Shown: piece by piece, positions 37,650-63,693 of the stretch | Layout of the letters: each line of letters begins with the position of its first letter | Position numbering within the stretch: position 1 is the stretch's first letter | NCBI GenBank assembly: GCA_964020975.1 | Contig: CAXHWN010002754.1 | Span: 62,001 to 126,000 of the forward strand | Source: Hermodice carunculata | Lineage: Eukaryota; Annelida; Polychaeta; Eunicida; Amphinomidae | DNA: 64,000 bases | Direction: 5' to 3' | Position numbers and translations under genes: made by a program | The notes under the pieces: model-generated | Told to the model about the DNA's origin: nothing | The model's input: only the letters and a program-made list of their open reading frames with translations | Database searches by the model: none

Positions 37650-37789
37650 GGTTCACTAAACCTACTAAGGTCAATTGCAATACGAATGAGAACCTTCTGA
37701 TTGTTATGTTTTTGCACATATATTCTTCCGTCAAAATTCCAGGTATCCTTCACATGTCCCTTCTTCTTAAGTTTCCTAAAAATGATCAA
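37650..37789 (-). pseudogene. LINE A ORF1, C-terminal remnant
   Basis: The frame from 37,789 reads KDTWNFDGRIYVQKHNNQK. The pattern W-x-x-D-G-x-I-x-V is the end of L1-type ORF1 proteins and matches VDTWTYDGRILVKH in LINE B. Only this last part is present. Confidence 0.6.
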
Positions 37790-37946
37790 GCAAATCGAGT
37801 TAATTAATTAAATAAGTATCATATTATAATTCAAAATGATTTATGAAAACGTAGCTAAGCAGGTTGGTAGGTACGCACGCATGTATGCATGTATGTGTGT
37901 ACGCTCATACGTATATATGTATGTCTGAATATAGGAATATAATTAT

Positions 37947-38385
37947 GTGCATGTATATTTAGCAGACTTAGCAATTCTGCGAGACAAGAAAAAATTCTGG
38001 TGGGCACTATGGCACGCAAATGGTAAACCTAGGTCAGGGGTTATTTACGATACTTGGAAATACACTAAGAAGTGCTTTAGGAGACTGTGTCGAAATAATA
38101 TCAACTCTAAGAAACAAAATTATATAACGAGACTAGACACATGTTTTAAGCAGAGAAAACTAAACCATTTCTGGAATATGATTAACAGAAAGTGTCATGT
38201 TAACCCTTACTCAAATTTATCCACACAGCAATTTGCTGTTCATTATTCGAAACAAATGACAGATGTCTCTGTTAGTGATCTAACAGATGAACAACGCAAA
38301 ATCCATGATCAAGTTACTTCATTATATGAAGAAAAGAAAGGTAAAGGTGGTTCTGTAATAGTTTCCGCAGACCAGGTTGGTAATA
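37947..38385 (+). pseudogene. LINE fragment E: endonuclease-RT linker
   Basis: The open frame reads DKKKFWWALWHANGKPRSGV, then YDTWKYTKKCFRRLCR and LNHFWNMINRKCHVN, ending TDEQRKIHDQVTSLY. I recognise this as the linker between endonuclease and RT of a LINE of the same type as fragment C (42,845-44,237). The frame continues beyond about 38,385 into unrelated sequence, presumably the 5' end of LINE B. Confidence 0.7.
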
Positions 38386-38395
38386 TGGATTGGTG

Positions 38396-38403
38396 TGACG
38401 TCA
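38396..38403 (+). promoter_or_regulatory. CRE-like site TGACGTCA in the LINE B leader
   Basis: A perfect TGACGTCA palindrome, the CREB/ATF site, lies about 10 bases inside the inferred 5' end of LINE B, where internal promoters of LINEs lie. A single 8-base match; function is inferred. Confidence 0.3.
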
Positions 38404-38648
38404 TGCGCATAGCTTTGACCATTCTTCTGAGCGTGGAGTATAAGATCATGTTTTTTTTTGTGGATTACGATTTAAAATCCACAAAATGGATATGGATATG
38501 TTTTAAGTTTGTATCAGTGCCATCAGTGATCTATGGATTAGTTTGGTGGGAATGCAGAAACTTCGCTTTTGATCCATTTTATGTCTTCACATTTTTTCCC
38601 GCCGTCACCAGTGTATGAACAAAGGTTGTATGGTTAGAACATAGAGTC

Positions 38649-39563
38649 ATGGGCGACAAAAATAACAAACCTGACGATATTGATTCTGGTAGTATGGACA
38701 GTTCTAGACCTTGGAAGAGGCCCTGGCTTTCCCCAACACCTACTGGAGAGTCTCCTCCTTCGCAAAGACCGAAAACATCGTTACCGTTGGAGGATTTTTT
38801 GGATTTGTTATCTGACTCTAGAGCTGTGGCGATTCTGCAGGATATGATAAAAGATGTTGTGTCTGAAGCTATCAAGGTGCAGTTAGAGCCAATCGCGACA
38901 GGGATCAGTACTATTGAAACTAAGATTGTCAGTCTTGAGGGAAAGGTACGTGTCAATGACAGTACTCTGTCTTCTCAAGCCACTTTGTTGTCTGATGCAA
39001 ATACAAAAATTCAGATCTGTGAAAATCAGATGAAAAATCTTCAGTCCTCCTATGATCAAGTTAAAGCTCAGTTAGAGGAGTTACAGGCTGCACATGATGA
39101 TTTAGAACAATATGGTAGGCGAATGAGCTTAAGATTTAGTGGCATTAAAGCAAACAGAGCCCTAAATACGCCTGAAGATACAGATAAGATTATACTACAT
39201 TTGTGCAATGAGCAGATGGGTCTTCGCCTTCATATGTCCGATATACAACGTTCGCATCGAGTTGGCCCTGCTGGGTCCGCTAACCGAGCGATGATAGTTC
39301 GATTCCTAAGCTATAGGATCAGAGCCCAAGTCTTCAAGGCCAAAAGTAAGCTCAAAGGGACTGGTATATACGCAAATGAAGACCTCACTAAACGGCGCAA
39401 TAGACTTGCGTATCTTGCCAGACAATTGAAACAGCAAAATTAAATAGTAGACACTTGGACTTACGACGGCAGGATACTGGTTAAACATCGCTCATCCCCC
39501 GACAACCCTGTACTAAGAACATCTGAAATCCGCCAGGAAAGTGATCTTGAGAGGTTTTCTTAA
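38649..39563 (+). pseudogene. LINE B ORF1 (RNA-binding coiled-coil/RRM type), one stop
   Basis: It starts MGDKNNKPDDID, then has a proline-rich region, a coiled coil at about residues 85-155 (STIETKIVSLEGKV, QVKAQLEELQAAHDDLEQYG), then the RRM-like core beginning RRMSLRFSGIKANRA. Next come DIQRSHRVGP and KGTGIYANEDLTKRR. A single TAA at 39,441-39,443 interrupts the frame before the terminal VDTWTYDGRILVKH segment, which continues in the same frame to TAA at 39,561. Family role: binds LINE RNA to form the transposition particle. Confidence 0.85.
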
Positions 39564-40437
39564 AACTAACGCGTATGCTTCCTGCATCGAACCGTAACTA
39601 CCCGACTATACGGTAGATCTTCGACTAAATCATCAATTGTTTCCCAATTTTGGACTTAACTCTCTGTGGTCCATTGGTTGAACATTGCAGTTTTACGCTT
39701 ATGGACATTTAGACAAGTTTACATGTGTAAAATTTAATGCCAATAATGGCATTTACACCATGGTGATTAATCTTTACTAAGATTTAATGCATTATATGGT
39801 CTATGTGTTTTGTTTCAGTAAAAATGTCAACGTTTCTGTCTTCATACTTAAGCCTGTTTATTGTTGTCACGTGTCCAGGTCAGATCACATGGTGCGCCTA
39901 CTGTTAACAAACTTCTTGTCACATCATGTTTCCACATTTTTCAGTTTTTTTAGGTACAACAGTACCACTTACGCTGATCCCTTTTGCCAAGGAGATCAGA
40001 TCATGTTTGGTGGTATTATTCTACTGGGCTTTAGGTATATCCTTTTGGTCATTCAAACTTGTGTGCCCAAACTCATGCACGCGAGGTTTGTTTTGTAACC
40101 CAATTTTGCCTCTTTCACTTGTATTGTCGTCCGTTCACCATGTATGCATTAGTTTACAATTGTTTTATTTCACAGCTTGCAGACATCTTGTATTGAAAAC
40201 GAAATCCCTGCCCAGTAAGGGTATAGGATGACTGCTGTTCTAAAATATAGTGTGGCACTGCAATTAAATACCAGCTGGAGTCACAAGCTGACACTTTTTT
40301 GTGTGTTATTTGCTTGTGTGGCAAAGAATGACGTTGTATCAAGTTATTGTGTATCTTCATACATGTAACCTCAGCCAATCAGCATTAAGTATTCTAAATG
40401 CAAGTTATCTGACCAGTTTACTTACACTTTCAACTTA

Positions 40438-42840
40438 TTGGGCAGGATCAACACGACTTCCCATACGATTTATGTTATATCTTGTATCATATTCATTCTT
40501 ATTGACCTGCTATTGGCATTAAGTGGAGATGTTCATCCAAACCCAGGTCCTTCGGCCTCTAACTTTCTGAATGTTCTACATTTGAATGTTAACAGTGTGA
40601 CCACCAATAACAAACTTGATGAAATCCATAGTCTGAGCATTCATAATGACATCGATGTTATATGTCTTAATGAAACTAAACTTGATGTAGGTATTTCTAA
40701 TGATGATATTTTGTTACCAGATTTTAAACCTCCGATAAGATGTGATCGAAATAGGCACGGAGGGGGAGTCTTAATATATGCTCGAGATTATTTAAGTGTC
40801 AAGCCTCGGGACGACCTTTGCAGTCCTGGCCTAGAATCATTATGGATCCAGTTAAACGTTAAAAAACATAAAATTTTTGTAGCCACATTTTACTGGCCAC
40901 CTAGTCAAGAACGGGACTCATTTAACGAGTTTCTAAGTTCTTTTCAAGAACAGATTGCTAAAGCTACAGTGGAGTCCCCCCATGCTCTGATTGTAACGGG
41001 CGATTTTAATCTACCAGGCATTTCATGGGGTTCTGAAACCTGTAACAGTGCATTTGAAAGGGATTTTTTAAACACTTGTCTCAGTCTCAACTTAAGTCAA
41101 CTAGTGAAGGAACCCACAAGAGGGCAATCTGTTCTTGACCTCGTATTTGTTATGAATGATACATTACATAGTAAAATTTCAAATTTTGCGACTATATCAA
41201 CCTGTGATCATGAACCAATATTGTTATGTACGAACCTTTCCCTTGGGAATGTCAACGCCTATAAAACAAGTTGTGTGGAATAACTCTAAAGTAGACATGG
41301 CAAAAATGCATGAATTATTATCATCGGCTCCTTGGGATGCTTTATTCATTGATGATAACGTAGATGGTATTTGTTCAGGGCTACACTAATTTCTTAAGGA
41401 TGTTGCCGATGAGTGCATTCCACATAAGGAAGTCACCATAAGACCTAAAGATAAACCTTTCATGACCAGTGCCTTGAGACACAGTATGAAAGTTAGAGAT
41501 AGAGCCTACAAGAGGGCAAAGAAGGCCGATGCAACGAACGATATAAAGAAAGATATTTACTGGGGGATATATCGTCAACTCAGAAACAATGTTGTCAACA
41601 TGCTTGGAAAGGCCAAAAGAGAGTATTTTTCAAAAGTTTACAATATTCTATCCAATAAATCTACAGAAAATAAAAAATGGTGGTCAACTTTAAAAAAGGC
41701 ATGCGGCTGGAATCAGCACAAAAAGATACCTCCACTGATTGAAAACGGCTCAGTTCTCTTTGACCCTATAGATAAAGCAAATGCACTAAACAATTTCTTC
41801 GCAGCACAGTGGGTAAAGGATGATGTGTCCGAAGCTACCCCTATTCTTCAAGATAAAACTGATCAAAAGTTGAATAATGTTATCACATCTGAGAATGAGG
41901 TATTAAATATATTGCAAAAGCTACAAGTGTCAAAAACCGGTGGACCTGACAATCTTCCGAATAAAGTATTGAGACTTTTTGCTCCGTACAATGCCGGTGC
42001 CTTATCTAAACTATTTAATTTATCTTTGGAAAAGGCGACTTTTCCAACACTATGGAAAGAAGCTAACGTTTTGGGGTTGTTCAAAAAAGAGGAAGATTTT
42101 CTGACAAAAAATTATAGACCTGTTTCCCTTTTATGTTCCGCCTCCAAGGTATTCGAAATTACCGTGTTTAAATGGTTGTATGATTTTCTGACAGCAAATA
42201 ATCTTCTTACGGCATGTAATTCTGGATTCAAAAAACTTGATAGCACAGTTAACCAGTTAATAAATATCGTTCATATGATAAGCTCAGCTTTAGATAAGGG
42301 AAAAGATGTACGCATGGTGTTCTTAGATATATCCAAAGCATTTGATAGGGTTTGGCACAGAGGTCTTCTTGTTAAATTAAAACAGCTTGTCATAGGTGAT
42401 CCCCTCCTGTCATGGATTCAGTCTTACTTGAGTAATCGCAAGCAAAGGGTTGTATTGGATGGACAATTTTCTGAATGGATATCAATAAAATCTGGAGTGC
42501 CCCAGGGTAGTGTTCTTGGCCCTCTACTGTTTCTTGTCTTCATCAATGACCTTGTAGATGACCTAACGTGTAAAGTTTACATCTGCGCAGATGACACTTC
42601 ATTCCTTGAAATTGTGGAATCTCCGGAACAAACGGTGATAAGTTTAAACGATAATTTGAGCGTAGTACAAGAATGGGGTGACAAATGGAAAGTAGGTTTT
42701 AATCCTTCAAAGACTGAGGAAATGGTTATTTCACGTAAAGTAAAAAAAGTGAACTATCCTCAATTAAGATTTAAGGACGAACCAGTTAAGAGGGTACAGG
42801 AACACAAACACCTGGGTCTTATTATTACTAGAATTATTAT
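40438..42840 (+). pseudogene. LINE B ORF2: signal-like N-terminus, NPGP motif, endonuclease, RT
   Basis: It begins MGRINTTSHTIYVISC, then IIFILIDLLLALSGDVHPNP, a hydrophobic leader running straight into an NPGP motif. Endonuclease motifs are VLHLNVNSVT, CLNETKLD, GGGVLIYARD, TFYWPPSQE, VTGDFNLPGISW and CDHEPI. RT motifs are VFLDISKAFDRVWHRG, SGVPQGSVLGPLLFLVFIND and ICADDTSFLE. There is one frameshift between about 41,156 and 41,280 and one stop at 41,387. The protein is cut after HKHLGL, before the thumb is complete. Confidence 0.85.
40528..40551 (+). other. 2A-related motif in LINE B (DVHPNPGP)
   Basis: It reads D-V-H-P-N-P-G-P. It keeps N-P-G-P and the Asp but has His where active 2A peptides usually have Glu. 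It directly follows a hydrophobic, signal-peptide-like stretch, an arrangement also known in LINE ORF2 proteins of marine invertebrates. Confidence 0.55.
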
Positions 42841-42844
42841 TATT

Positions 42845-44237
42845 AGAATTAAATAAAACTGATGCGGCAATTCGTATTGGTCAGGACAAATATAATTGCT
42901 TTGCTTACGCAGACGACGTGACCTTATTCTCGACCTTTATAACTGGCCTTCAACAATTAATTAAAATATACACCTCCTATGCATTCCAATGGAGATTTGT
43001 ACTTGGAATTGAAAAAACATAAATATTGTGTACAGGTAATCAACGCTGGGAAAAAAGCCCAGTTTGGTACTTAGGAGACCCATCTTCTGAAATAACTACC
43101 GTTGCTGAACTTAATCTGTTAGGTCTTACATACGATTCCTCACTAACTTTTAATACTCACGTACAAAACAGAGTTAGCGCTGCTAGGCGTGCTATGTTTA
43201 AGTACAATGGCTCTGGTTGGAGCTACCCGGCCTCTCGTGTGATGCCAAGGTGCACTTGTGGAAATCAACTGGAGTGCCAGCTTTATCATTCGGTTTTGAT
43301 TGTGTCACAGTGTCAAACTTAAACATGCGTGAATTAGAGTCAGCCCCAGGAACCTTTGTAAAACATGCTTTTGGTCTAAGTAAAAGATCAAATCATTCGA
43401 AGTTGTTACAAGCTCTTAAGATTCAACCGATCTCCCAGATTATTAAACTTGACACTATTTCTCTTACTTCTCGAATCTGTTCTGTCCCCTCACCTGCGAG
43501 AAGACTTTATTTATATGAATTATCTCAGTTTCTCGCAGAAGGGACCACAAGATCTGGCACCTTAGTTGATAGACTAATAAATTATGAAGTCTCCCCTCTT
43601 TAATTTCCCTGTTGCTCTCCAATAGAACAGGGAGAGAGGGGAATAGGCAAGGTTCGGGGGCAGCGGTGCGTGCCGTGGTGGACGGACAGCCCGGTACTCC
43701 GCTAAACCCGTTGACGGAGGACGGGGTTGTTGACTCCTTGGCCGCACTGCTGTCCTCCCCAAACTACAATCGGCCCAATTCATGGGAACGTAATTTAGTA
43801 AAATTGCTTACTAGGTTTTGATCCTGTTTCGCACTATAAGATATCGTTGATGACAATTTTATACTGGTTTTGTTTTGCGCGTCCGTGTCTCTTCTCCCAG
43901 GAGGGATGCGGCACTATCCTTATCCCACCTGGGCGAAGCACCGGGACCTGCAAGTTTTAACGCACTTATTTCTCGTGATTATCATCCAGACTCCTATGTT
44001 ATTTCATCCAAATGTGTCTGGGTGAAACCTTATAAAATGCCCCATCCTTTTATTATGAACATATATTTTGCTCTTTTAGTCTTTGTATATGTGTGTATAG
44101 CCAAACACAAAGTGTAAATGTGCTTGTGCATATTGCTCTCATAAATCTTATTTTGGTGTATATGTGTATGTATTTTTGATGTATACCTTTCCCCGTGTTC
44201 GGGGGTTCAATAAAGAATAATAATAATAATAATAATA
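42845..44237 (+). pseudogene. LINE fragment C: RT palm to 3' end, (AAT)n tail
   Basis: It starts KTDAAIRIGQDKYNCFAYAD, giving the catalytic YADD with VTLFS after it. The thumb and C-terminal parts follow (LNLLGLTYDSSLTFNTHVQN, then HAFGLSKRSNHSKLLQALKI, SRICSVPSPARRLYLYEL, GTTRSGTLVDRLI). At least one stop and two frame changes occur. The 3' UTR ends TTCAATAAAGAAT followed by an (AAT)n tail at 44,217-44,237. A different LINE family from A and B, and the same type as fragment E. Confidence 0.8.
43593..43643. repeat. Hairpin at the end of the fragment C reading frame
   Basis: CCCCTCTTTAATTTCCCTGTT pairs with AACAGGGAGAGAGGGG in two stem blocks around the frame's stop codon. It may be a 3' RNA structure recognised by the RT; inferred. 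Confidence 0.45.
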
Positions 44238-45449
44238 TTGTGTAACATGTGTTTGTCTACCGACCGTTCCTTCCGTAACTATTCGGTGCGCTTACTTTGT
44301 CTCTTTATCAATTTTATCCACTTTCCTTTTTTATTCATACCTTGGTATACACATTGCCCTGAGAATACAAATATTTTTTCTTACAGGTCAAGGGTACACG
44401 TGATACCCTCGGGACTGCTGTTCTACGTGTGAACTACCTGTACCGTGAATGGAGTTTACCGCGTGCGGATTATCGCGCAAATTGCAACCGGAGAGGTCTG
44501 TTTTACCGGAACATCTTTACAATATCATAGGCAGTTAATGGTGTTGCAAAATCAGGTATGTACATTCTTTATATCTAGATACAAAAGAACATTATGAACT
44601 CATTATCAATAATGCAAGTCGCGAGAGATAGCTTCAAACGGACAACCGGCACAGCAGAAACATTAGGAGGGATAACACCCATAGCAATCGATCCACCTAA
44701 ATTAAAAAAGAAACACACACACGCAAAAAGCAAACAGAACAAAATAAAACATGTTATGCTAAGCTAGGATCAAATGGCAATGAGAAACAAATAATCATGG
44801 TAATTGGCTGCTTTATAGAAACAAGGAATATTTTATTGTTAACAGTGTATTGCTCTATACTCTTTACTTATGAACCATACTTTCACTTTGCATTCAAGGT
44901 AAGTTGTGCTGTGCAACCGTGGCACCTTATCTTACACACACACAGACACAAAAAAGTTCAATAACTATTATAGTGTTTGCGCAAGACCTCCGTCAATGAT
45001 CTTATCAGGTATGACCGACAAACATCAGACTTTATCGGACTTTGATTATTTCTACTTGCATTTGTAAACATAGCGCTTTATCTTGATTATCTAGTTGTAT
45101 ATGGGATGTGTTAAGAATTTCTCGAGATATTTAAACGCACTTTTATACACAATACAACGAGTGTTTGCAAAACAAACAGACTATGGAGCAACGTAAAATA
45201 ATGGCCAGTTTCCAGAGGAGTGGCAAAGAGTTAAATGGATATAGAAACAGCTGATATGAAATTATGGTTTAAAAAAATTAGATGGCGAGTACCCAATCAA
45301 CGCAATATGTTGCGAAAATAAGGATGTGGAATACACTTAGTATACCTATATGGAGACCATATATAAAGTCATCCGGTATACATTATTTTACACCAAAGTA
45401 TAGTATTTTTGTTTAATTTGTTTGCTGATGCAAAATTGTACATTAAAAC
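44238..45449. other. Unassigned DNA
   Basis: No recognisable gene or repeat. Confidence 0.4.
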
Positions 45450-46400
45450 ATTTCCACAATATGGTGTTGGCCTCACGTTGGTAAAGGACTATGGTGAACT
45501 TTTAGAGCTAATAAGCGTCTAATGTCATTGGATACATTCAGTCTTTGTGTTTCAGAAAAGGGACAGGAAAAATATAAAAGATAGTGACCTACTCTTTTGA
45601 TGTATATGTTATACTAATAGGTAGGAACTATAATCCATTAATCTTCGAAAAAATTGTGGTTTAAGGACGAATGACCCAGTCGCAACTGTGTCTGACAGAT
45701 ATTACCAAAGCCATTGTCGTACCAGAAATTACTTCTCCATCTCGGTTGCCCAACGTTGGTAACATTTGGAGATCACAAGAGACAGGCTCTGTTTGGGAGA
45801 TGGTTTGAGAGCGATAGGGAAGAAATAATTTACATACATTTTATACAATAGAATCAGTTTTTATGGAACGCGCGTCTCGCAGATAATTATAGCCAGTCTT
45901 TTCCCTCAGGCGTCCTTCGTTGTCACGCGCTCAATATTTGCCGTCCGTGATAAATCATATGATAGTGTGATACCTAGATGCGTTTATAAAAAAGATTCGA
46001 AAATCATATCTCCACCAAGCAACAATGATGGGTGATTCAATTATCTCCGTGTGCCAGAGAAAAGAACAGACAAGGGTTTTCTTCGTTTCAGTGCAATGAG
46101 CCATTGTTTATCCCATTGATTATTTTTAGGTCACCGTCATTACGTTGACCAAGGTTAGAATAATTTCTAAAATACTACTGTTATCTGCAAAGATTCAAAT
46201 GTACTAAAATATATCATCCACAAGAAGATTGATGTAAAACAGGAGTGGTCTCAGAATAATGCCTTGTGGTTATCCCGCTTCAACAGGAAGCCAACCATAG
46301 CACTAGCCATAAAGGATGACACATTTTAACTTTGTGCCACATGCGGTCTGATGCTTTTGGGATATCTGGAGAGACCCTTCTAGCTTCAAATTTCTGCTGG
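45450..46400 (-). pseudogene. Highly worn LINE, related to LINE A (RT palm and C-terminus)
   Basis: Nucleotide-level landmarks of LINE A recur in the same order and strand. GAGCCATTGTTTATCCCATTG matches GAACCATTGTTTGGCCCAAA. The stretch around GGAGTGGTCTCAGAATAATG matches the PQGSILRPLLF codons, and CAGTCGCAACTGTGTCTG matches the RLRLN region. There are many stops and indels, so it is much older than LINE A. Confidence 0.55.
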
Positions 46401-47339
46401 TAAGCAACTTGTGTTCCATAAGACATTCGTAAAATTTATTAAAGAAACAACCATTCAAACACTTTTCACACATCAAGAAGAGATTAGTTTGCAATGTGCT
46501 TTAATATGCCCGTCTAATTAAATCAAAAAAAAAAAAAACAGAGCAAATGTTAGCGCACTCTCAACAGTCAGAATAAAGGAAACTTGGATAACTTAGGCTC
46601 ACCAGCCTATATTAGGGCTTCTTGTACATGTAAAACAATACAACATTGATTTTTGGAAATACTAATACATAGACAGGCAACTTTCGGGACCACAGAATCA
46701 GAATATGTAGGGGAAGGAACATGCGTGATGTGCAGTGAGATTAAAATTACGTTCACTAGCCAAAATAAGTTTCCAAAATTTCATATCTTAAACCTTCCTG
46801 AATCCATCATATAATGATATGATGCTTGAAAAATTGCCTCGTTTATATTTCTCAATCCCTTAATTCCAAACAGCAAAGTGGAAACGTTAGAACTCTCATA
46901 AGCTATTATTGGGTCTGCAATCGTTTCTCAATCAAGTATGTCTACTAGATTCGAACAAAAAATGATGAATGTTCCCTTATTCTGCTCTTCATGAGCACGA
47001 TGGTGATTCAACAACGTCAACTCTAAAAGATTATCATTAACGTGGATGCAGACCATTCTCACCCTGGCATGGATAACAGCTTATTTCGTATCGCCGCAAT
47101 TATACATCTCGTTGCATTTTGGCTTCTTACTGTGAAGTTGCATTTTAAATCCTCTAAATGTTCATGATTCCTCACTGACCGATGTAGACTCGTCCATTCG
47201 CGTAAATTTGAGAGAAAGAATAAATTTAAAAATATATTTTGTGTGTATGGAAAGTACGTAATTGGTTTCTCTGTACCGAAATTGTTGTGGGTAGTAGTTT
47301 ATTGGGATAACCAAGGGCAAGTCAATTTATTATTTTTAA
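46401..47339. other. Unassigned DNA between worn LINE fragments
   Basis: An A run at 46,529-46,542; otherwise nothing recognisable. Possibly decayed LINE. Confidence 0.35.
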
Positions 47340-47640
47340 CATAAGTATCAATTTCTATTTTCGCCTACGTTCAGCCAAACTTACCCATCCCATCTCGATA
47401 AAAATTTGCTTGAGACTTGCATAGGCAACTGCTCCTCTTACAACCCGGGCTGCGTGTTGATTAACTGCTCCGAGTTTGCTTTATCAGTTTTTGTGCATTC
47501 ATCCCGGCCTCACTAGCATACTTTAGGCTGCGAGGTACAAATGTGAAGTAAACGGACTCTAAGGATCGTCTGTTCAACTTATACTGTACACATTTTAGTA
47601 TACCAACTAACTTTTGGATTTTGAATCAATTTGCTTTATG
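47340..47640 (-). pseudogene. Worn LINE RT C-terminal fragment
   Basis: The minus strand reads LNRRSLESVYFTFVPRSLKY, which corresponds to DRKQLETLYIVFIRPILEYG in LINE A. It lies on the far side of the 45.45-46.40 kb fragment, in an order that does not fit one element, so it is a second copy. Confidence 0.55.
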
Positions 47641-48314
47641 TAGCTAAACCAAAAAAGATCTACGGAAAACCGAAAACCTAAAGGTGCATGCAAACTTACA
47701 TTTTCAAGGTAGTTAAATTCTAAAAAAAACCGATGGCCTGTGGTGTATGGATGTCAGGAAATGACCTCTCCCAAATAATGACAACTGGAACAACGAAGGG
47801 GGATATCAAATACGATTTATTCCATTGGTTATACCATTTCGAACATCCGATCCAGTTACGGACGCACCCCGTACGCCTCTCCCTTGAATAACGTTTACAT
47901 CATGTGTTGAGACACAGTTGATATGGCCGAAAATCGATCGAAACGGATACCAAACTGTAACCAAATATAATGTACCATATAATACTTTGACCAACGACCA
48001 GGTGAAATTATACAAAATATATAACGCATATATCCACGTTTTTTTACGTAGGTACCTGCAAAACATACCAAAATTATACTACTAAACCTATTGCTTAAAT
48101 CATGAATCGAAAGCATATACAAATATCTTATCTGGAAATATAACGCTCATTCTTCATGAATACCTGAGTAGGATAGCACATATACGTAAGAAGGAAGCAC
48201 CTTGTAAGATTATCCAATATATATATATGACTTATGGAATTAAACTGAAATATGCGACTTTACCTCTGTATACATATATAAAGCTTACACAACAATATTG
48301 GCATCAAACTATTA

Positions 48315-48360
<46 letters not shown>

Positions 48361-49359
48361 ATTATTATATCTATTTCATTTACCCACTGGAAAATCGGGT
48401 CTCTGGGGTACTTTACCGGGCACCTGACATATATACACACAATCCCCCGTGTTAGTCCGAAAAAACGTGCGCTCTTATGACTCTTATGCTACAAGAGACC
48501 ATAAATATGCATATATCTTGCACCTATATAAACTTGATGAAAGTTTTTAAATATACGCCAGGAATACCAGAAATTCAGAAAAACAAATAATGAAATAAAA
48601 TCACCAAATATTTTACTTATTAATCCTTATCACACATAACAATCAAATTCAGCTATTCTGGATTTGACATGGCCTAGGGAATTTTTATTACTGGCAGTCA
48701 GTTTTACGGTTTCTTGGCTTCGGAAAATGTAGAACTGGCGTTAATTTTGTTTGTTGCTTTTTTTCCATGGATCATATATACTATTACATGTATCTCCCTC
48801 TGACCCCAGCCTCAAGAATGAGTACGCAACTCCGTAGATGGGCACTGTAGAGGGGGACTCTTGTTTCCTAACTTGAGGGGGCTGCCTGTTAATACGCAGC
48901 GAAAGTGAAAAATATTTTGCTAAATATATGCCTGTAAGCGAGCTTCTCATACGGTGAATCACAAAATTCGGATTTGATTGAATAAGAACTGTTAATACGA
49001 CAGAAAGAGAACAACATTTATTCCATAATCCATGGGTTATAATGCCTCATTTTTTCCCGATGGCATGTTGTTTATCGGACGCAAATATGGCATACCAATG
49101 CCACTGTTACCCTGTATATGCAATGTCCTCTGGACGACGAAATCTGTTCCACACTTCGTTTATGAATAAAGACCGTTCCAATTTTATTTCCTCAAGCAAG
49201 ACTTTATTCCAAACGGCGGATACGATATCAACATATCATCAGTTTGATTTATATAACACTAGACTCCTATTACTGGTAGGGTGGTATTCTGGACTTAAAA
49301 CAGGGCCAACGGGTCCCTCGTGTTTGTCGCAGCATTATCATTGGTCTTGATTGTGGTGG
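47641..49359. other. Unassigned DNA with a (TA)n tract
   Basis: (TA)n at 48,319-48,359. The rest shows no recognisable feature. Confidence 0.4.
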
Positions 49360-49618
49360 GAATCTCAATCAGACTTCTGTATAGGCTTGTAGATTTTTTG
49401 TTCTCGGTCAGGGCATGACGCAATTTTTGCCCAGAAGTAGCTGGCTTCAGAAGAAAGTCACAACGTTACGCAAATTGGCGCCGTATTTACTAGAGAGGCC
49501 TCAGTTCTACACGGTCCATCGGCAGCGAAAGCCTGCGCAAATCCCACAGTGAAGGTGCCAACTGGGTTTATAGGCTTGCCGTATAAGGCACGGTCAATCA
49601 GCGGGCATTAGTGAAACA
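49360..49618 (+). mobile_element. Possible SINE or LINE 3' end before a (TGA)n tail
   Basis: A moderately GC-rich segment that ends GGGCATTAGTGAAACA and runs directly into a long (TGA)n array, as the 3' end of a short retroposon would. No clear tRNA-like box A/B was seen and no protein similarity. Tentative. Confidence 0.3.

Positions 49619-63693
<14,075 letters not shown>

Larger units (their letters stand above)
33290..37790 (-). mobile_element. LINE A, near full-length (ORF1 end, endonuclease, RT)
   Basis: Minus-strand APE-type LINE, about 4.5 kb. From its 5' side it shows an ORF1 C-terminal remnant (37.79-37.65 kb), a spacer with a hydrophobic open frame, and ORF2 with a 2A-like motif, endonuclease, RT and a C-terminal Cys/His motif. 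The 3' end near 33,290 is a CT-rich tract. It lies head to head with LINE B. The design fits the CR1/Jockey/L2 super-group; the exact clade is not certain. Confidence 0.8.
38386..42840 (+). mobile_element. LINE B, with ORF1 and ORF2, 3' end missing
   Basis: A plus-strand APE-type LINE of about 4.45 kb: 5' leader (38,386-38,648), ORF1, an 870-base spacer, and ORF2 with a signal-like N-terminus, NPGP motif, endonuclease and RT up to the start of the thumb. The last part of RT and the 3' UTR are absent. The sequence breaks off in an ATT-rich stretch at 42,830-42,845, where fragment C begins. Fragments E and C of another LINE flank it in matching orientation and order. Confidence 0.8.
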
